Below are positions 46,825 to 58,561 of a stretch of DNA of 64,000 nt, in pieces. Where the stretch lies: NCBI GenBank assembly GCA_028583415.1, contig CM053265.1, forward strand, positions 23,568,830-23,632,829, written 5' to 3'. The position numbers were made by a program, and so were the translations under genes. The notes under the pieces are model-generated. The model saw nothing but the letters and a program-made list of their open reading frames with translations. It was not told the origin of the DNA and made no database searches. This DNA is from Protea cynaroides (Eukaryota; Streptophyta; Magnoliopsida; Proteales; Proteaceae). Position 1 is the first letter of the stretch, and each line of letters opens with the position of its first letter.

Positions 46825-46837
46825 TGCTCTGATACCA
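46825..46837 (-). promoter_or_regulatory. Primer-binding site of element J (initiator tRNA-Met)
   Basis: The minus strand reads TGGTATCAGAGCA four bases after the 5' LTR end (ATAC spacer; ATGC in element E). It sets the minus orientation of the element. Confidence 0.92.
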
Positions 46838-46841
46838 GTAT

Positions 46842-49810
46842 TGTTACTACCCATTCTGGAGAATCGAGCGTGATATCCGGGTCAACCCTCATGGCAACCC
46901 AAATCTTCCAGCGACCAACAACCAAAATAATCTACCAAACAAACCCCATAGTCTACACACACAATGTCCATAAAAATCAATAATAGATATTAATATTGCA
47001 ACGGAATCATAGAGTTATAGTGAAATCACAATATCGAACAGATGCTACTAATAATATCAATACATAGATAGTCTATTATGTCTTACAAACCATTTCATAA
47101 TATCTATCATATTACATACATCCCGTCTTTATAACTAGAGTAAATCTGAATATGTCCCTGTGGATAGACCAAACCATCATCTATCCACAGACAGCAAAAC
47201 AATAGACAAGGCGCTAACTCAGGTCCCGTAGATGCAATCCCTATAGGTACAACCTTTGACATGATCTCTCAGAGGAATCCCACCAAGAGAAGCACCCTCA
47301 ACATTAACAGGGTCCATGACTGCAACAATAGAAGAAGTACCTGTAATAAAAGCTAAAAGAGATTCGATATCGAGGGGTGAGCTCCCATCCTAGCTCAGCG
47401 AGACGTCAGGTATCTAATGAAATCCTATGCAACAATTTAATGAATACAGTACAGAAGCAAATAAACAAGCAATTGTGAATGTCATACAAGTATGTATACA
47501 ATCATGGTCGGCCTGTACCCTAGCGAGAATCTTGTCATGTACCCTACCGCTTGAGCTGTGCCCTATACCCTACTACCTGAGTATGTACCCGTACCCCACC
47601 ACCTAAGTGCCCTGTACCCCACCGCCTGAGTTTTGTTCCCCTCACTAAAGCATAAGACATTTGGCCAAATTGATGTATGATGCATGAGCATATTATAAAT
47701 AGGGTTACACCTAAGCAAAGTTCCCCGTTCCACTCCAATAGACTGACTGTGCCCCCACTACAGTGTAACCAGGTATATGGCCATGTCACGTACTCTCATG
47801 CTATACGATCGTCTACCCCACAACACAACACAATAATCTCCTATCAATCAATCACTCAACATGGCATCTGCATGTAGTAAGTAAAACTATACTCCAGTAG
47901 GAATCCCCGTTCCATTCTCATGGATTGACTGTGTCCCCACTAGAGCATAGCGTGCCCACATGGCATGTGTATTGTGCTCCCACACTCCACACGCCCATTA
48001 TACGCGGTCTCAAATAAGATTGTACCCCAATAAATATCCCCGACTCCCCACTCCCATGGTTCGTCGTATCTCCACTAAGATTCAATAAATCCCAACATCA
48101 ATTCATGAAGTCGCCCATTACATAAACCACCATACATGGGTTGTACCCCAACAGAGAACCCTAGATCCCTAATCCCATGGATCACCGTATTTCTACTAAG
48201 GTACCAGCCAATAACCAACCACATGGCCATTGTATTGTGCTCCCACACGCTACACGTCCATCTTACGACAATCAATATACATAGTTATTGTTATAATGCA
48301 AATGCATGAACAATTATATACATTTCATTGGATGACATGTTATAAAAGAAAAACAACATTCAACACACAACAAGTACACGTTCAAACTCTACGTGACCTG
48401 ACCCTTCACCTGTAGACACCAAATGTGATGCTGAACCTTGAAGTCGGTAGAAGGCTTCGTCTACTACCCATGGTGTTTTACCTAATTTAATTAAATAAGT
48501 TTCATTAAGTTAGTGAATATCTTTTAAACAAGCATGGACAAGTTCTAGAGTCCATGTACGGGTCCCAAGATAAGTAAAAAATTGATAGGTAGGTCTTTCT
48601 AATCATTCCTAAACTTATAAGTCAAACAGATTGAATTGGGGGATAAAACCGGTTGGGCGTTCCTCCAGTACATGAGGCCGGTTAAAACTTAGTCATTTCT
48701 TACGTGTACTGAATCGAAAGATGAATCAGGTGATTGATCACCCAGTTAGTCATCTGGTTTACATACTGTTTATAGTAGTAAGGGTTCTAGTAGGTCATTT
48801 AGAGGCTAGGCCAGGTGATCGGTCATTCGACAATGCCTCCGCTTGTAATTAAGCTTACACGGAGGCATGGCCAAACGGTGCCATGTACTTAACCAGTGGA
48901 ACCTACCCGGAGGGTCGTTCTTCCATTTAGGTGGCTTTGGTTAGGTGGCTCCGGATAGGTGACTCCAAATATTACTTGGTTTGTTTAACTAAGGCATTTG
49001 CCCTAGTGGAGGACTGGTTATGAGTCAACTTGTGATAGAGCCATTGCCAGCTCACCGTTTCATGCCTCCGATTTTGGCCCAGAAGCCAAACACAAACCAG
49101 AGAAGGTTTCCTTCTTTAGGGAAGGTTTCCTTCTTTAGGGAAGGTTTCCCACCATGGTTTCCTTCACTCTAAGTGGTGGAAAACACCTACGTACCATTAT
49201 TGAACACAATGAGAGTCATTTAGACCCTATTATCACCTTCATTCATGGAGAGGGTGGAAATCTAAGTTTCTAGGTCAAGCTTCGGTCGCCATTAATGAGG
49301 GCCATAAATGGTAAGCTTCCACTATGGTCTCTAGCATTCATTCATACAAGAATGGAAGAGGAAGGAAGGGTGAGGACCTACCTCTAGGAAGACCGATGCT
49401 TGAGCTTGAGCTCCAAGCTTCACGCCCTAGGTTTCTCCCTCAACACTCCCACACTCAAGGCAGCCACAAAAATGAAAATAAGGAGGAAAACCTCCTTATT
49501 TATGGCAGCCTGTGGAGAGAGAGTGTGTTCCATACTTGTTTAACTGGAGGAAGTCCAGCGGAGTATCGTTCATCCGATTATGCCTCTGGTTGAGCTTAAA
49601 ATACATTTGGGCTTAGTTTCGTGGGCCTAATTTGATGGTGATGCTTCTTAGGCTTCAAGTACCTCTTTCCACATGATCTAGTATCACTAGGTAACCTAAG
49701 GGGCTGACCCATATCATATGGAAGGTCACAGGACAGGGTGCCAAGGGTTGGCACAATAAGACCTGATATGGAGAAATCCGAATGGTGAGGATTTCGGAGT
49801 GGGTCTTACA
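46842..49810 (-). mobile_element. 5' LTR of element J
   Basis: Direct repeat of 37412-40412. Minus strand TGTAAGACCCACTC...GGGTAGTAACA. It carries the same TACCCCACC units (about 47535-47630) and PBS-proximal end. Confidence 0.9.
47219..48481 (-). CDS. LTR-encoded frame, exons 2 and 3, J 5' LTR copy
   Basis: Exon 2 is 48481-48398 (84 nt; acceptor AAATTAG, donor CAG/GTCACG, where the other LTR has GTAACG), open in phase, with K-T-P-W-V-V-D-E-A-F. Exon 3 is 47340-47219 (122 nt; acceptor ATTACAG), with V-M-D-P-V-N-V-E-G-A-S-L-G-G, P-L-R-D-H-V-K and Y-R-D-C-I-Y-G-T before TGA. An upstream exon could end at CTAGAG/GTAGGT near 49388; no ATG was found in it. Confidence 0.45.
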
Positions 49811-51660
49811 GAGTAGCCCCATGCTTACCTTGGCTTAAACCATATGTTGGGTTTGGTTCAGTCCTAATGTTTGGACCAAAACATCCTGGGTTTCACCAAC
49901 TCATAATTTAGATGTGGTTTGATCTAGTGCTTAAATCAAACCAGCTTTAACTAGTCCATTCTTGGACCAATCCATCCTTGGATTGTTCTATGCTTAGACC
50001 AGCTTATGATTTGGATGAATCCATACCTAAACCTGGTCTGGTTTATTGTGTGAATGTGATCCAACTTTGGACTTTTGTACTTGGTTTGGTTCATGTATAC
50101 CTAGGTTCGTAATCTTTGATGGGATGCTTGGGTGATCTTTTATGTGCTTGGTATTTTGTGGATTTAAGCCTTTTTTTATATGCTTATCATATTGCTGTCC
50201 ACTTTTTTATGAAAGCTGTAAACCTTTGCTTATGACTTCACATGCCTAATTGGTTGAGTTTGAATATGGGGCTGAATGCATGAACCCCGTTCCTCATGTG
50301 ATGTATCATACCTTTTAGTTTGTAATAGTTTAGGAGTCCCCTCCCTAAGCGTTGTGAAACTTTTAGGTGACTCCAATGAGTCCATTTTGGTTGGGATTTC
50401 CAAATCCCATCCCGACTAGTGTGGGCCCTGCTCAACTATTAGGTTGGTCCCAAAATTGTTTTCCCTTATTCCAAAAAAGAAAAATACAAAAAAAGAAAGA
50501 AAAGAAAAATACAAAAAAAATAAAATAAAAGAAAAATACAAAAAAAGAAAAAAAATACAAAAAAAAGAAAGAAAAAGAAAAATACAAAAAAAAAAAAAAA
50601 GGAAAGAAAAAGAAAATACAAAAATAGAAAGAACAAGAAAAATACAAAAAAATGTGTAACAAATGGTTAGGATCACGTCTGATCTCCAACCTAGCCATTA
50701 TCCAATTTTGTCTGTGGCTTGAGAGAATTTGCCTCCCAAGTTTAGGATTTGGTTTGTGAAGCAACCAACATCATTTTCAAATGTTGGCTCACCCTTGCCG
50801 AGTACGGGGAGCCGAGGTCCGAGTATCTCTGATGTTCGAGTACCTCTTGAGTGATGCCATGTAGGGTTTAACAGCTCGTTAACTATTGAAAACTATGTTT
50901 GACCTGATTCTCTGAGGAGATATGTAGGCAATAGGAAGTAGTCATTTCACATGCAGTCATTGGGAGCTACGTTTGACCTGATTCTCCAAGGAGATACGTA
51001 GGAAGTAGGAACTATATAGTCACTTTACGCACTGCACGTGCTTCTTTAGTTAAGGGAGCACCTCACACACACCACAACCCCGTCCGATCTATGTTTGGCC
51101 GGATTCTCGCCGCATAGGGATACATAGGCAGCTTGAGATAGATCTCAAGCTTAGTCATACATCTGTTGTTGTATTTCTATGTTTGTTTGTTTTTATTCAT
51201 CATTTATTTATTCTTGTTTATGTCATTCATTTATTCATTCATTGATTCATTTGTGTATTTTGTATTTTATTTTCCAAATTTGTGTGGCGGCACCCTAAGT
51301 TAGTAGAACTTAAAAACTTGGTCTAGGGTTCCCCTAATTGCCTATTTAGGCTAGTTTGAATGGCATAAGCATACATAGGCCTTAAAGAATGTAGGAAAGG
51401 ATATGATAGAAGGAGACCGGTCCCTGACCGGGCTAGTTGGGTGCCTAATACCTTCCCAACTCGTAAATAGATGCTTACCCTTCTTTTGTAAGGTCAAGAG
51501 CCGATCGACTGAGCACGACTCATAGCGTATCTCCAAGTAAGAGATATTTTATAGGTCCTAGACCTTATCTAGGTGGCGACTCCATATTTTTACCATCCAT
51601 TGGCGTGGATAGACAAGGTCCCAAGGCAAGAGCCTTTGATTCATGGAAGATAAAAAATCC
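49811..51660 (-). mobile_element. Long-LTR-family LTR O (minus), right part
   Basis: Continues 34900-37411 beyond element J. In reverse it has GGAGTCGCCACCTAG at about 51587-51573, GGTATTAGGCACCC near 51450, and TGCCTATGTATCCC-type motifs near 51120. The right edge near 51660 is uncertain because the target duplication was not found. Confidence 0.55.
50466..50655. repeat. A-rich minisatellite
   Basis: Repeats of GAAAAATACAAAAAAA with unit length about 18-22 bp. It produces open frames on both strands that carry no real protein. Confidence 0.93.
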
Positions 51661-51678
51661 ATTGTTAATAGGGTGTCG

Positions 51679-54049
51679 TGTAAGACCCGCACGCCACGAA
51701 CTAGGTCTAACTTTACGTTGTCGTGTTGTGATCGGTTTTCTAATCATAATCGGCTCAAGTAAATCAATTGTATGAAGAAACCACAAGATAAGGTAAGCAA
51801 CGAGTCAAATTTAGTTGGTGTGGTTGACTGTTTAAGATCACATGGAAGCAACCAGTCAAAAACTAAAAACCATAAAATTTTGGTCGTGTGGTGGCAGTTT
51901 TAAGGGGTGTGGTCGACCACACATGAAACCACACAACGTGTGATCGCATATTTTGGACGTGTGGTCGACGAATTCTGCGACTACACGTGCGACCACATGA
52001 TGTTGAACCAACTCCGTGTTTAGGAAACTTTCCTAATTTGAGGGGGACTCTTTCCTAATTAAAGTGAGACTCTATATGAAGGTTTTTCTCTATATAAAGG
52101 ACATCCCTTAGCCTCTTTCACTCTTTTAGAACCCAAATTGAAACTCCAAACCTAAGAGAGAAAGAGAGAAAAGAAGAGAAGGAGAAGAAAATTTAGAGAA
52201 GAAGCTTGGAGAGGGGTTTTTGTAGAGAAGAGTTCTATCTCTCTATAATAAGCTTAAGGTATGGACTTGACTCTATAAGGTAGATTAGATAGAATAGGTT
52301 CTTTTCAAGTAGATGTGTTAAATCTAATGTAACAATTTTGGTTATGAAATTTCTACTGAAAACCATAAGAGAATAGGTTAGGGATAATTGATAATAAGAA
52401 ATTGTAAATAATGGCCATAGGATAACCATAGGATGAACCCAAGTAATGAGCCGATGAATCAACTCAAGAAGAATTCGGATTAAAGATGAAAACTGACCAA
52501 ACATCATGTGGTCGACCACAGGGTGACCAGAGGGTCGACCACAGCTATTTGGAAAGTTCCCAGGAAAGGTGTGATCGTGTGGTGGCATAAAATGTGACCA
52601 CAGGGTTTAACCACACAGTGTGTGGTCTCATATATTGTGACCACAGGTTCTACCACGATAATAACAAGCATATTTTGAGACCAAATAAGGTTTTTGACTA
52701 CTGTAACTTGGTAAACTTGAACCCTAACTTAAATACATTAATTGTTTAGGTTCCCAATAGATTCAAAGTGACTTCCAAAGCTTGAAAAAGGAGCAAACAT
52801 TGATCAAAGGTGAGGAAATAAGACCTAAACTAGTTGGATAATAACAAACTGTTCTATTTTATTGAGTCCAATGCCATGATTGATTCTATGCTTGTATGCT
52901 TGTAATGTGTATTTCACATGTCATCTAATATTACTGTTATTACTATCCATGCGTATTTACTTTTTTCTATTTATATTATGATGATGATGATGTAGGAATA
53001 GACATGTGATTGTGTGTATGTGGTTAGTGTGTTAGATGAGAGTAGAACATCAGGGGGAGGACGTGACATTGTGGTTCATCTTGGTCACCAGACTCTAGCT
53101 CTATCTCTACTCAAATCTTGCCCACTAACATCGTTGTATCGCCATTACGTTAGCAGAACTATTACGTCGTAGGGCATCAGGAAAGGTGGTTCTGGACCGC
53201 ATAGTCTTCGACTCTGCCGGGGGGCCTTAGCTCTATCTCTATGGACGTATTGAGGGATGCTGGGGTGAGACCTTGGATATACTGGATGACATTAGGATTG
53301 GTTAGTTGCGAGCCTAGTATGTAAGCCCTCGTTAATAGGGCCTTACGTGTTGGTATGGTAGGGCATCATGGGAAGTGTTGGTAGTGTATGATCTGGACAC
53401 TTTAACTCTATCTCTATTTCATGGTGGGTGCATGTGGGACGGCAATGGTGTTTAATCCATTTGATGGATTCACACACTTGTGTATAGAGGTACGGGGGTC
53501 TCCAAACCTTTCTATAGCACATTACAAACTTAAAAACTAGACCAAAGATATGAATTGAATAGATGCATATGTTTGTTGCATTGTTTTGTTCACTCACTGA
53601 GCTTAAGTTGGAGAGCTGACCCTCGCACATGCAATTCTTTTTAGTTTCTGATATTGCAGGTGTTACTATCGAAGATTATATCGATCCGCCAACGTATAGA
53701 CAAGTGGCAGCTATGGATATGCAAGCTGTGGAGGACGAATAAGACTAGTCAAGCGAGTGTTTCAACTATGATTACGCTTAGTGGTTAACTTTTATATTTT
53801 GATACTTGTAATATGTATTAAATATATTTTTGGTTACTTGGAGATAGTCTGTTAAATATTTATTTATCATGTTAGACCTCAGTTCATTATTAATAAGACT
53901 TTCGCTATTTATTTATTTACTTTGATTATTATTGTGTAATGTGTATTTGGTTTGGATTATTGGCATGGTCTTACGAGATCCTAGTTTGAACCGTTGGTTC
54001 CCATGACGGTTCATCACACTACTGGTTAATCCAGAATTGGGGTGTGACA
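51679..54049 (+). mobile_element. Solo LTR H, 2371 bp, target duplication TGTCG
   Basis: TGTAAGACCC...GGGGTGTGACA flanked by TGTCG at 51674-51678 and 54050-54054. The palindromes here are GTGGTCGACCAC-type (51893-52000 and 52502-52655) on both sides of the TATA box at 52091-52098. Its target is the very end of the Athila-like LTR that starts at 54050. Confidence 0.96.
52750..53781 (+). pseudogene. LTR-encoded frame, exons 2 and 3, LTR H copy
   Basis: Exon 2 is 52750-52809 (60 nt; acceptor TTGTTTAG, donor AAAG/GTGAGG) with one stop. Exon 3 is 53660-53781 (122 nt; acceptor TATTGCAG), with V-T-I-E-D-Y-I-D-P-P, V-A-A-M-D-M and stops at 53740-53742 and shortly after; the phase ends at TAG 53779-53781. 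Lengths match the intact copies exactly despite the stops. Confidence 0.5.
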
Positions 54050-55861
54050 TGTCGAATACACCAATTTTAATTATCTATTTATTTACTGACCTGATTAATA
54101 AACTGTAGCCTAGGTAAGTAAAGGTAAATCCCACAGAGAATGAATTGATTAGAATTTATATTTTACTTAAATTAAATATATTAATTAATGCTAAGCAAAC
54201 ACAATAATGAAGGGGGGTTTTGGATGGTTGAATCAAACTGAAAGTAAACAGATAGAATCTAAATGGGAAAATAATTAGTGAGAAAGAATTCAGTTTTTGG
54301 TTTAATATTCACCTACACATGTAATAGATAAAATTAATCGCAACGTTAATCTCTTCTTCCCAATCAGAATTAAAGACCCTAGAGAACAATAAGCCTTGTT
54401 ACTTAAGTTTTCTCTTGATTATCTCTATTGAAACAAGCTCTTTAGAGAGATTTAACCATTGAATAACACACTAAATAAGCTCTCAATGTTTAATTTAATG
54501 GTACCATTAAGTAAGTGGAAAATATATCACTCTAAGCAACAATCACACATAAGCCGAGATTATTTAACTTAGGTTATATTATTTCACAATGATGAGATAA
54601 AAACTTGGACATAATTATCTACCACTATGTGATAGTTGTGATTAGAACCAGGACAATTCCGTATCATAGATTCTCGATCTAGCAATTAATATTAATCTAC
54701 CCGATTCAGTAGGCCATTACTTAATTATTCAGACAAATATCATAGATAAAGATAAAAGAATAACATAAGCAATTCCAAGAAAAGAGAGAGAAAGAACAAT
54801 GTTACTAAATAGGGATTACACCATTTACATGAGTTTGGGCTTCAATATTCCCTTGAACTGAATGAATAAACTAGCTAGAAATTACAATCCTTTCAGAGAG
54901 AGATAGAAAAATTTTCAGCCATAGAGAGATTGATAGTTACTATCTTCAACAGTAGTGCTCTATATATATAGAGAAGTATAGAAATCCTCTCCCGCCTGAG
55001 TTTGGGCGGGAGACTTAGCGGCCCAGATGGATGGCCGCCACCTGGCTCTCGGGTGTAGTTCGAGCCCTCCATCCGAGCTGACACCCGAGTAGACAAGCTG
55101 AGCCGACAGGGGTGTTGGCTTGGATCGAGGGCTTGGATCCACCCAAAAGTCAGATGGCGGCCATCCATCCGGGCCGCCAAATCTCCCGCCCAAACTTAGG
55201 CGGGAGAGGATTTGGATCCTATAGAGAAATGGCAATCCTTTGTAGCTTAGAATTCCTTCTTTGTTTAGAATTCATTTTCTATTTAGAATTTTGAAATTGT
55301 AGAATTTCCTTTCTTCCTTAGAGTCTTCTAGAATGGTAGTTTCCCTATCTAACTCATATACCAAATCAAATCAACATCTTCTATTAGAGGTTTCCTAACT
55401 TGATTCAAATACCAAATCAATTCAACCTCTTCTATTGTAGGTTTTCTAACTTGAGTAGGAGACTCTTTATAGAAATTTCATCCACTGTTGAATGCTCTAA
55501 TCAGATCGTACTGCTGCTTTGATTTAGATTTGGATCAGATTTTCATGTCAAACTTTGAGGCAACCCAAACAAACTCGGATTTTTTTTCCATAATCCCATT
55601 TCAAAAAGCTTGGGATGTCCGCTACAACATTACTGAAGAGCACTTTTCAATTCTGGAACTCTTTCCACTTCAAAAACCTGCATGCAGCTCAAAACATCAA
55701 TATTAAGAATACAAAATTTTTTTTATCTCTTAGCAATTAATTTACAAAGTCTCTAAAATATATTAAACTTATAAAATAAATTATAATCAACTCAATAAAG
55801 CCTAAAACATATTAAAAAGCATAGTGCAAAGGGAATAAAAATATAAAAATCACACTTATCA
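54050..55861 (-). mobile_element. 3' LTR of an Athila-like element (minus)
   Basis: The minus strand starts TGATAAGTGTGATT at 55861, preceded by a purine tract (AAGTGTGGAGGTATT), an end structure I associate with Athila-type elements. The left end TGTCGAATACACC is at 54050; its first 5 bp became the target duplication of solo LTR H. A palindromic CTCTATATATATAGAG (54958-54973) is a likely TATA box on the minus strand. Confidence 0.7.
54982..55219. mobile_element. GC-rich foldback element (MITE-like), 238 bp, TATAG flanks
   Basis: Near-complementary arms of about 70-75 bp (54982-55052 and about 55142-55213) share AATCCTCTCCCGCC, GGGCGGGAGA and GATGGATGGCCGCCA. TATAG flanks both sides (54977-54981, 55220-55224). 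Each arm end can also form its own CTCCCGCC/GGCGGGAG hairpin. It contrasts sharply with the AT-rich LTR around it and lies about 10 bp upstream of the LTR's TATA box. The right end has six extra bases (GGATCC). Confidence 0.8.
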
Positions 55862-56676
55862 AATACCTCCACACTTAGCTTTTGCACGTCCTCTGGCAAT
55901 GAAAAATATAAAAAGAAAATAAAATAAAATCCTAACTCACTTTCATAGGAATCACGATTGCACTTAGCACATGCAACAAGCCTTTAAACCCCTAGGTCAC
56001 CCTTACTAGACGAATTATGTCTCGTAAGTGTTTTTAGAGAATAAACACACAAAATTCATATAAAAATTTTAAACTTTAACGTTGGTATTTAGGAAAAAGA
56101 ACATACACACATCCTATTAGTCAAGACACTTTACTTAGGATCAAGAAAACAAGAAAACCCCCACACTTAAAATTTATTACCTCATATGATTCAAACATTA
56201 AGTACGTATTTTTAATTAGAAAATCTTGTTATATCTTCCAAACATACCTTTTCTTAAGGTAAAACCTATGGTAACACACTGACAACCAAGACCCAAGATT
56301 TAGAGCTTATTTGACCATGTTTAGATTTCAATACTTTTATTTCACATTTTTTTCCTCACTCTTCTTCTCTAAGCTACTCCACTACAGTTGGTTTGAAAAG
56401 TACAGGTGGTTATGCATTCCATGTTACTTATGTAGCTTTGCTTTTTGCATATATCTTTAAGGACATTGATGCTAGATAGTACCTTTTTTTCTTTTCAAGA
56501 AATCTCATCCAAGAAATTTTAATCAAAACACCTCGCTTTTTGAGGCAGAATGCCCTATCTAGTTCTAAGAATATAAACTCTTATTATTATCTCATTTTTT
56601 TAAGAATGTCACAACTTTAAGCAAAGGCTTAAATTACCAACTAGAACCATAAAAGATTTATACCTAGGGGAGGTAA
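55862..56676 (-). mobile_element. 3' noncoding interior of the Athila-like element
   Basis: Begins (minus) at the purine tract and runs right without recognisable coding motif until the LTR boundary at 56677. AT-rich. The element's coding part is not visible, displaced by the next insertion. Confidence 0.55.
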
Positions 56677-57171
56677 TGTTTCATCCAAATCCTGTATCCG
56701 AGATCCATGGTGCTGACGAGGCCTGAAAAACAAAGACAAGAGACAAGGGAGGGGCGGGCTCTATGAACCCGGGTCCACTCCAATGCCGAAGTTAGGAATC
56801 TGTGAACTGTCAATGGGCCCAAGATCCGAGCCCACCTTTTATGTGGTGGGGCAAGAGAGAAATCCCAAGTCTGAAGTGTCAGAGCGAGAATTCTAAGAAT
56901 GAGTAATTAATGTTTGTGTGTACCTGAATTCTTGGGATTTGATATATTTATAGTGAATAATACTTTTTTCTATAAAAGTCGTTTTTGCCCTTTGTAGCTT
57001 TCGATCCCTGAAATGTCCTTGGCATAGCTTAGAAATGACGCTTTTTACCCTTAACTCATATGATTGGATTTATGGGGATGCTTTCTTAAATCCACGCGAG
57101 AATGTCTATGCGGTTGTTGATTGAGTCCTAGGTGTCGCGGTTTTATTGGTGACGTGGCAAACTTCTCCAAC

Positions 57172-57365
57172 ACTTGCCTCGTTGTTCTGCTAAATCTGTA
57201 AGGTTCGACTGAATAGAAAAATAGATTAGAAATTCATCTTAATCACTTGCCTCATTGCTCTGCTGAATCTGTAAGGTTTGGCTGAGTAGAGAAATAGAAT
57301 AAAAATTCGTCCCAACCACTTGCCTCACTGCGCTGTCTGAGTCTGTAAGGTTTGGCTGAGCACCG
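57172..57365. repeat. Tandem 73-bp units
   Basis: Copies start ACTTGCCTC[GA] at 57172, 57245 and 57318; shared CTGTAAGGTT[CT]G and GAAATAGA. The third copy is incomplete. Confidence 0.85.
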
Positions 57366-57472
57366 ACCCTATTCTTCATATATGGTGACGCTCTTCCAAG
57401 CCCTTTGTGTGATGGAGGACCTAGGCTGATGTGGAAAGTTAGGACGTGGTCGCTGTGAGTGGCGCGGCCGGT

Positions 57473-58256
57473 ACACATCGATCATTATGAATATGTTAAC
57501 CGATGTGGTCACGGGATATGCATGTGACCATCGCTTCGTTTGAGAGGCTGATGTGATGGGGCCGACATGGCCAGTACGGCCAATACACATCGGCCATTAT
57601 GAGAATAATAGCTGATGTGGTCACGGGGTCTGCACGTGACAGACACTTCGCCTGAAAGACCAATGTGACGGGGCTGATGCGGGCGGGGCAGCCAATACAC
57701 ATTGGTCATTATGAGAATTTTGACAGATGTGGTCATGGGATGTGCACGTAACCATCGCTTATTCTGGGAGGCCGATGTGATGGGGCCGACGTGGCCGGCA
57801 CGACCCATATACATCGGTCATTATGAGAATAATGGTCGATGTGGTCATGTGGTCTACACGTGACCGACGCTTCGTCTAGAAGACCGATGTGATGGGGCCA
57901 ATGTGGGTGGAGCAGCCAATACACGTCGGTGATTATGAGAATTTTGACCGATGTGGTCACGGGATGTGCACGTGACCGTCGCTTCATCTGGGAGGCCGAG
58001 GTGATGGGGCCGATGTGGCCGGCGCAGATAATACATGTCGGTCATCATGAGAATAATGGCCGATGTGGTCACGGGGTCTGCATGTAACTGTCGTTTAGTC
58101 TTGGAGGCCAATGTGATGGGGCCGATGTGGCTGGCATGACCAATATACGTCGATTTTTGTGAGAATCTTAAACGATGTGGGTGTTGTGGATCAAGTTTTC
58201 AGATTCGGGTCAGGGTCATGGATACCACAAAGCGGGACCAGATAAGCAGACCCGAT
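57473..58256. repeat. Tandem 112-bp units with alternating A/B types
   Basis: Units start at 57473, 57585, 57697, 57809, 57921, 58031 and 58145 (partial). Odd units have the GGGAGGCCGATGTGATGGGG type and the GTGGCCGGC ending. Even ones have AGAAGACCGATGTGATGGGG with GGGCGGGGCAGCC. Unit 6 is a hybrid. Each has GATGTGGTCACGGG...CACGTGAC. Overlapping open frames on the minus strand come from this array. Confidence 0.92.
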
Positions 58257-58561
58257 ACTCGTTGTCGGTAATAAATGTTGTTTCTCAAGTTGTCCTGTCG
58301 GTAGGTGCCACGTGGGTTCGACCTCCTCGAATGAACATCAATCCATAGGGCTGTTTATTAAATGGGGGGTAGTAGCCCCTTCAATCTAAAAATTTCCATT
58401 CCTCAGGCTGCGGACGAAAGTCTTGGCATCGGCTTTGCTCGAAGGGGTTTTTGACATCGGCCCAAGCGGTTTCTCAAACTGTTCGGATCTCTATGTTTTT
58501 TCAGTAAGTGTTGCTTTCGTTAAACTAGTTTGTCAGTCCATTGTCCAGATTTCAGTAATCG

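Larger units (their letters stand above)
37412..49810 (-). mobile_element. Element J: LTR retrotransposon with gag and antisense gene but no pol
   Basis: Two direct LTRs (37412-40412, 3001 bp; 46842-49810, 2969 bp). The minus orientation is fixed by the PBS at 46837-46825, beside the right-hand (5') LTR, and a purine-rich ..GGTGGTAT before the left-hand (3') LTR. The interior (6.4 kb) holds gag on the minus strand and an antisense gene on the plus strand; no protease, RT or integrase was seen. A 93-bp sample of the LTRs differs at about a tenth of positions, so the insertion is old. Flanks are GTTTA and GAGTA, not a clear target duplication. Confidence 0.87.
56677..58380 (-). mobile_element. 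Probable 3' LTR of the Tat-like element (minus)
   Basis: The left end TGTTTCATCC at 56677 reads ...GGATGAAACA on the minus strand. A TATA-like TATAAATATATC at 56952-56941 (minus) is in the right position. The right end lies near 58370-58380, next to a CCCCTTC tract that would be the purine tract on the minus strand; a clean TG was not found, so that edge is approximate. It contains two tandem arrays. Confidence 0.55.

Noticed and set aside
37407..49815. Target duplication of element J
   Set aside because: Flanks GTTTA and GAGTA agree at only three of five bases; not claimed.
50416..50764. Phe/Leu-rich membrane-protein-like frames on the minus strand
   Set aside because: Translation of the A-rich minisatellite.
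57239..58111. Overlapping minus-strand frames that resemble each other
   Set aside because: They follow the 73-bp and 112-bp tandem repeats; periodic translation, not a gene family.
58496..58555. Intron before the antisense gene of the Tat-like element
   Set aside because: GTAAGTG to TTTCAG spans only about 52 nt, shorter than plant introns usually are; only the acceptor-like site was kept as an observation.
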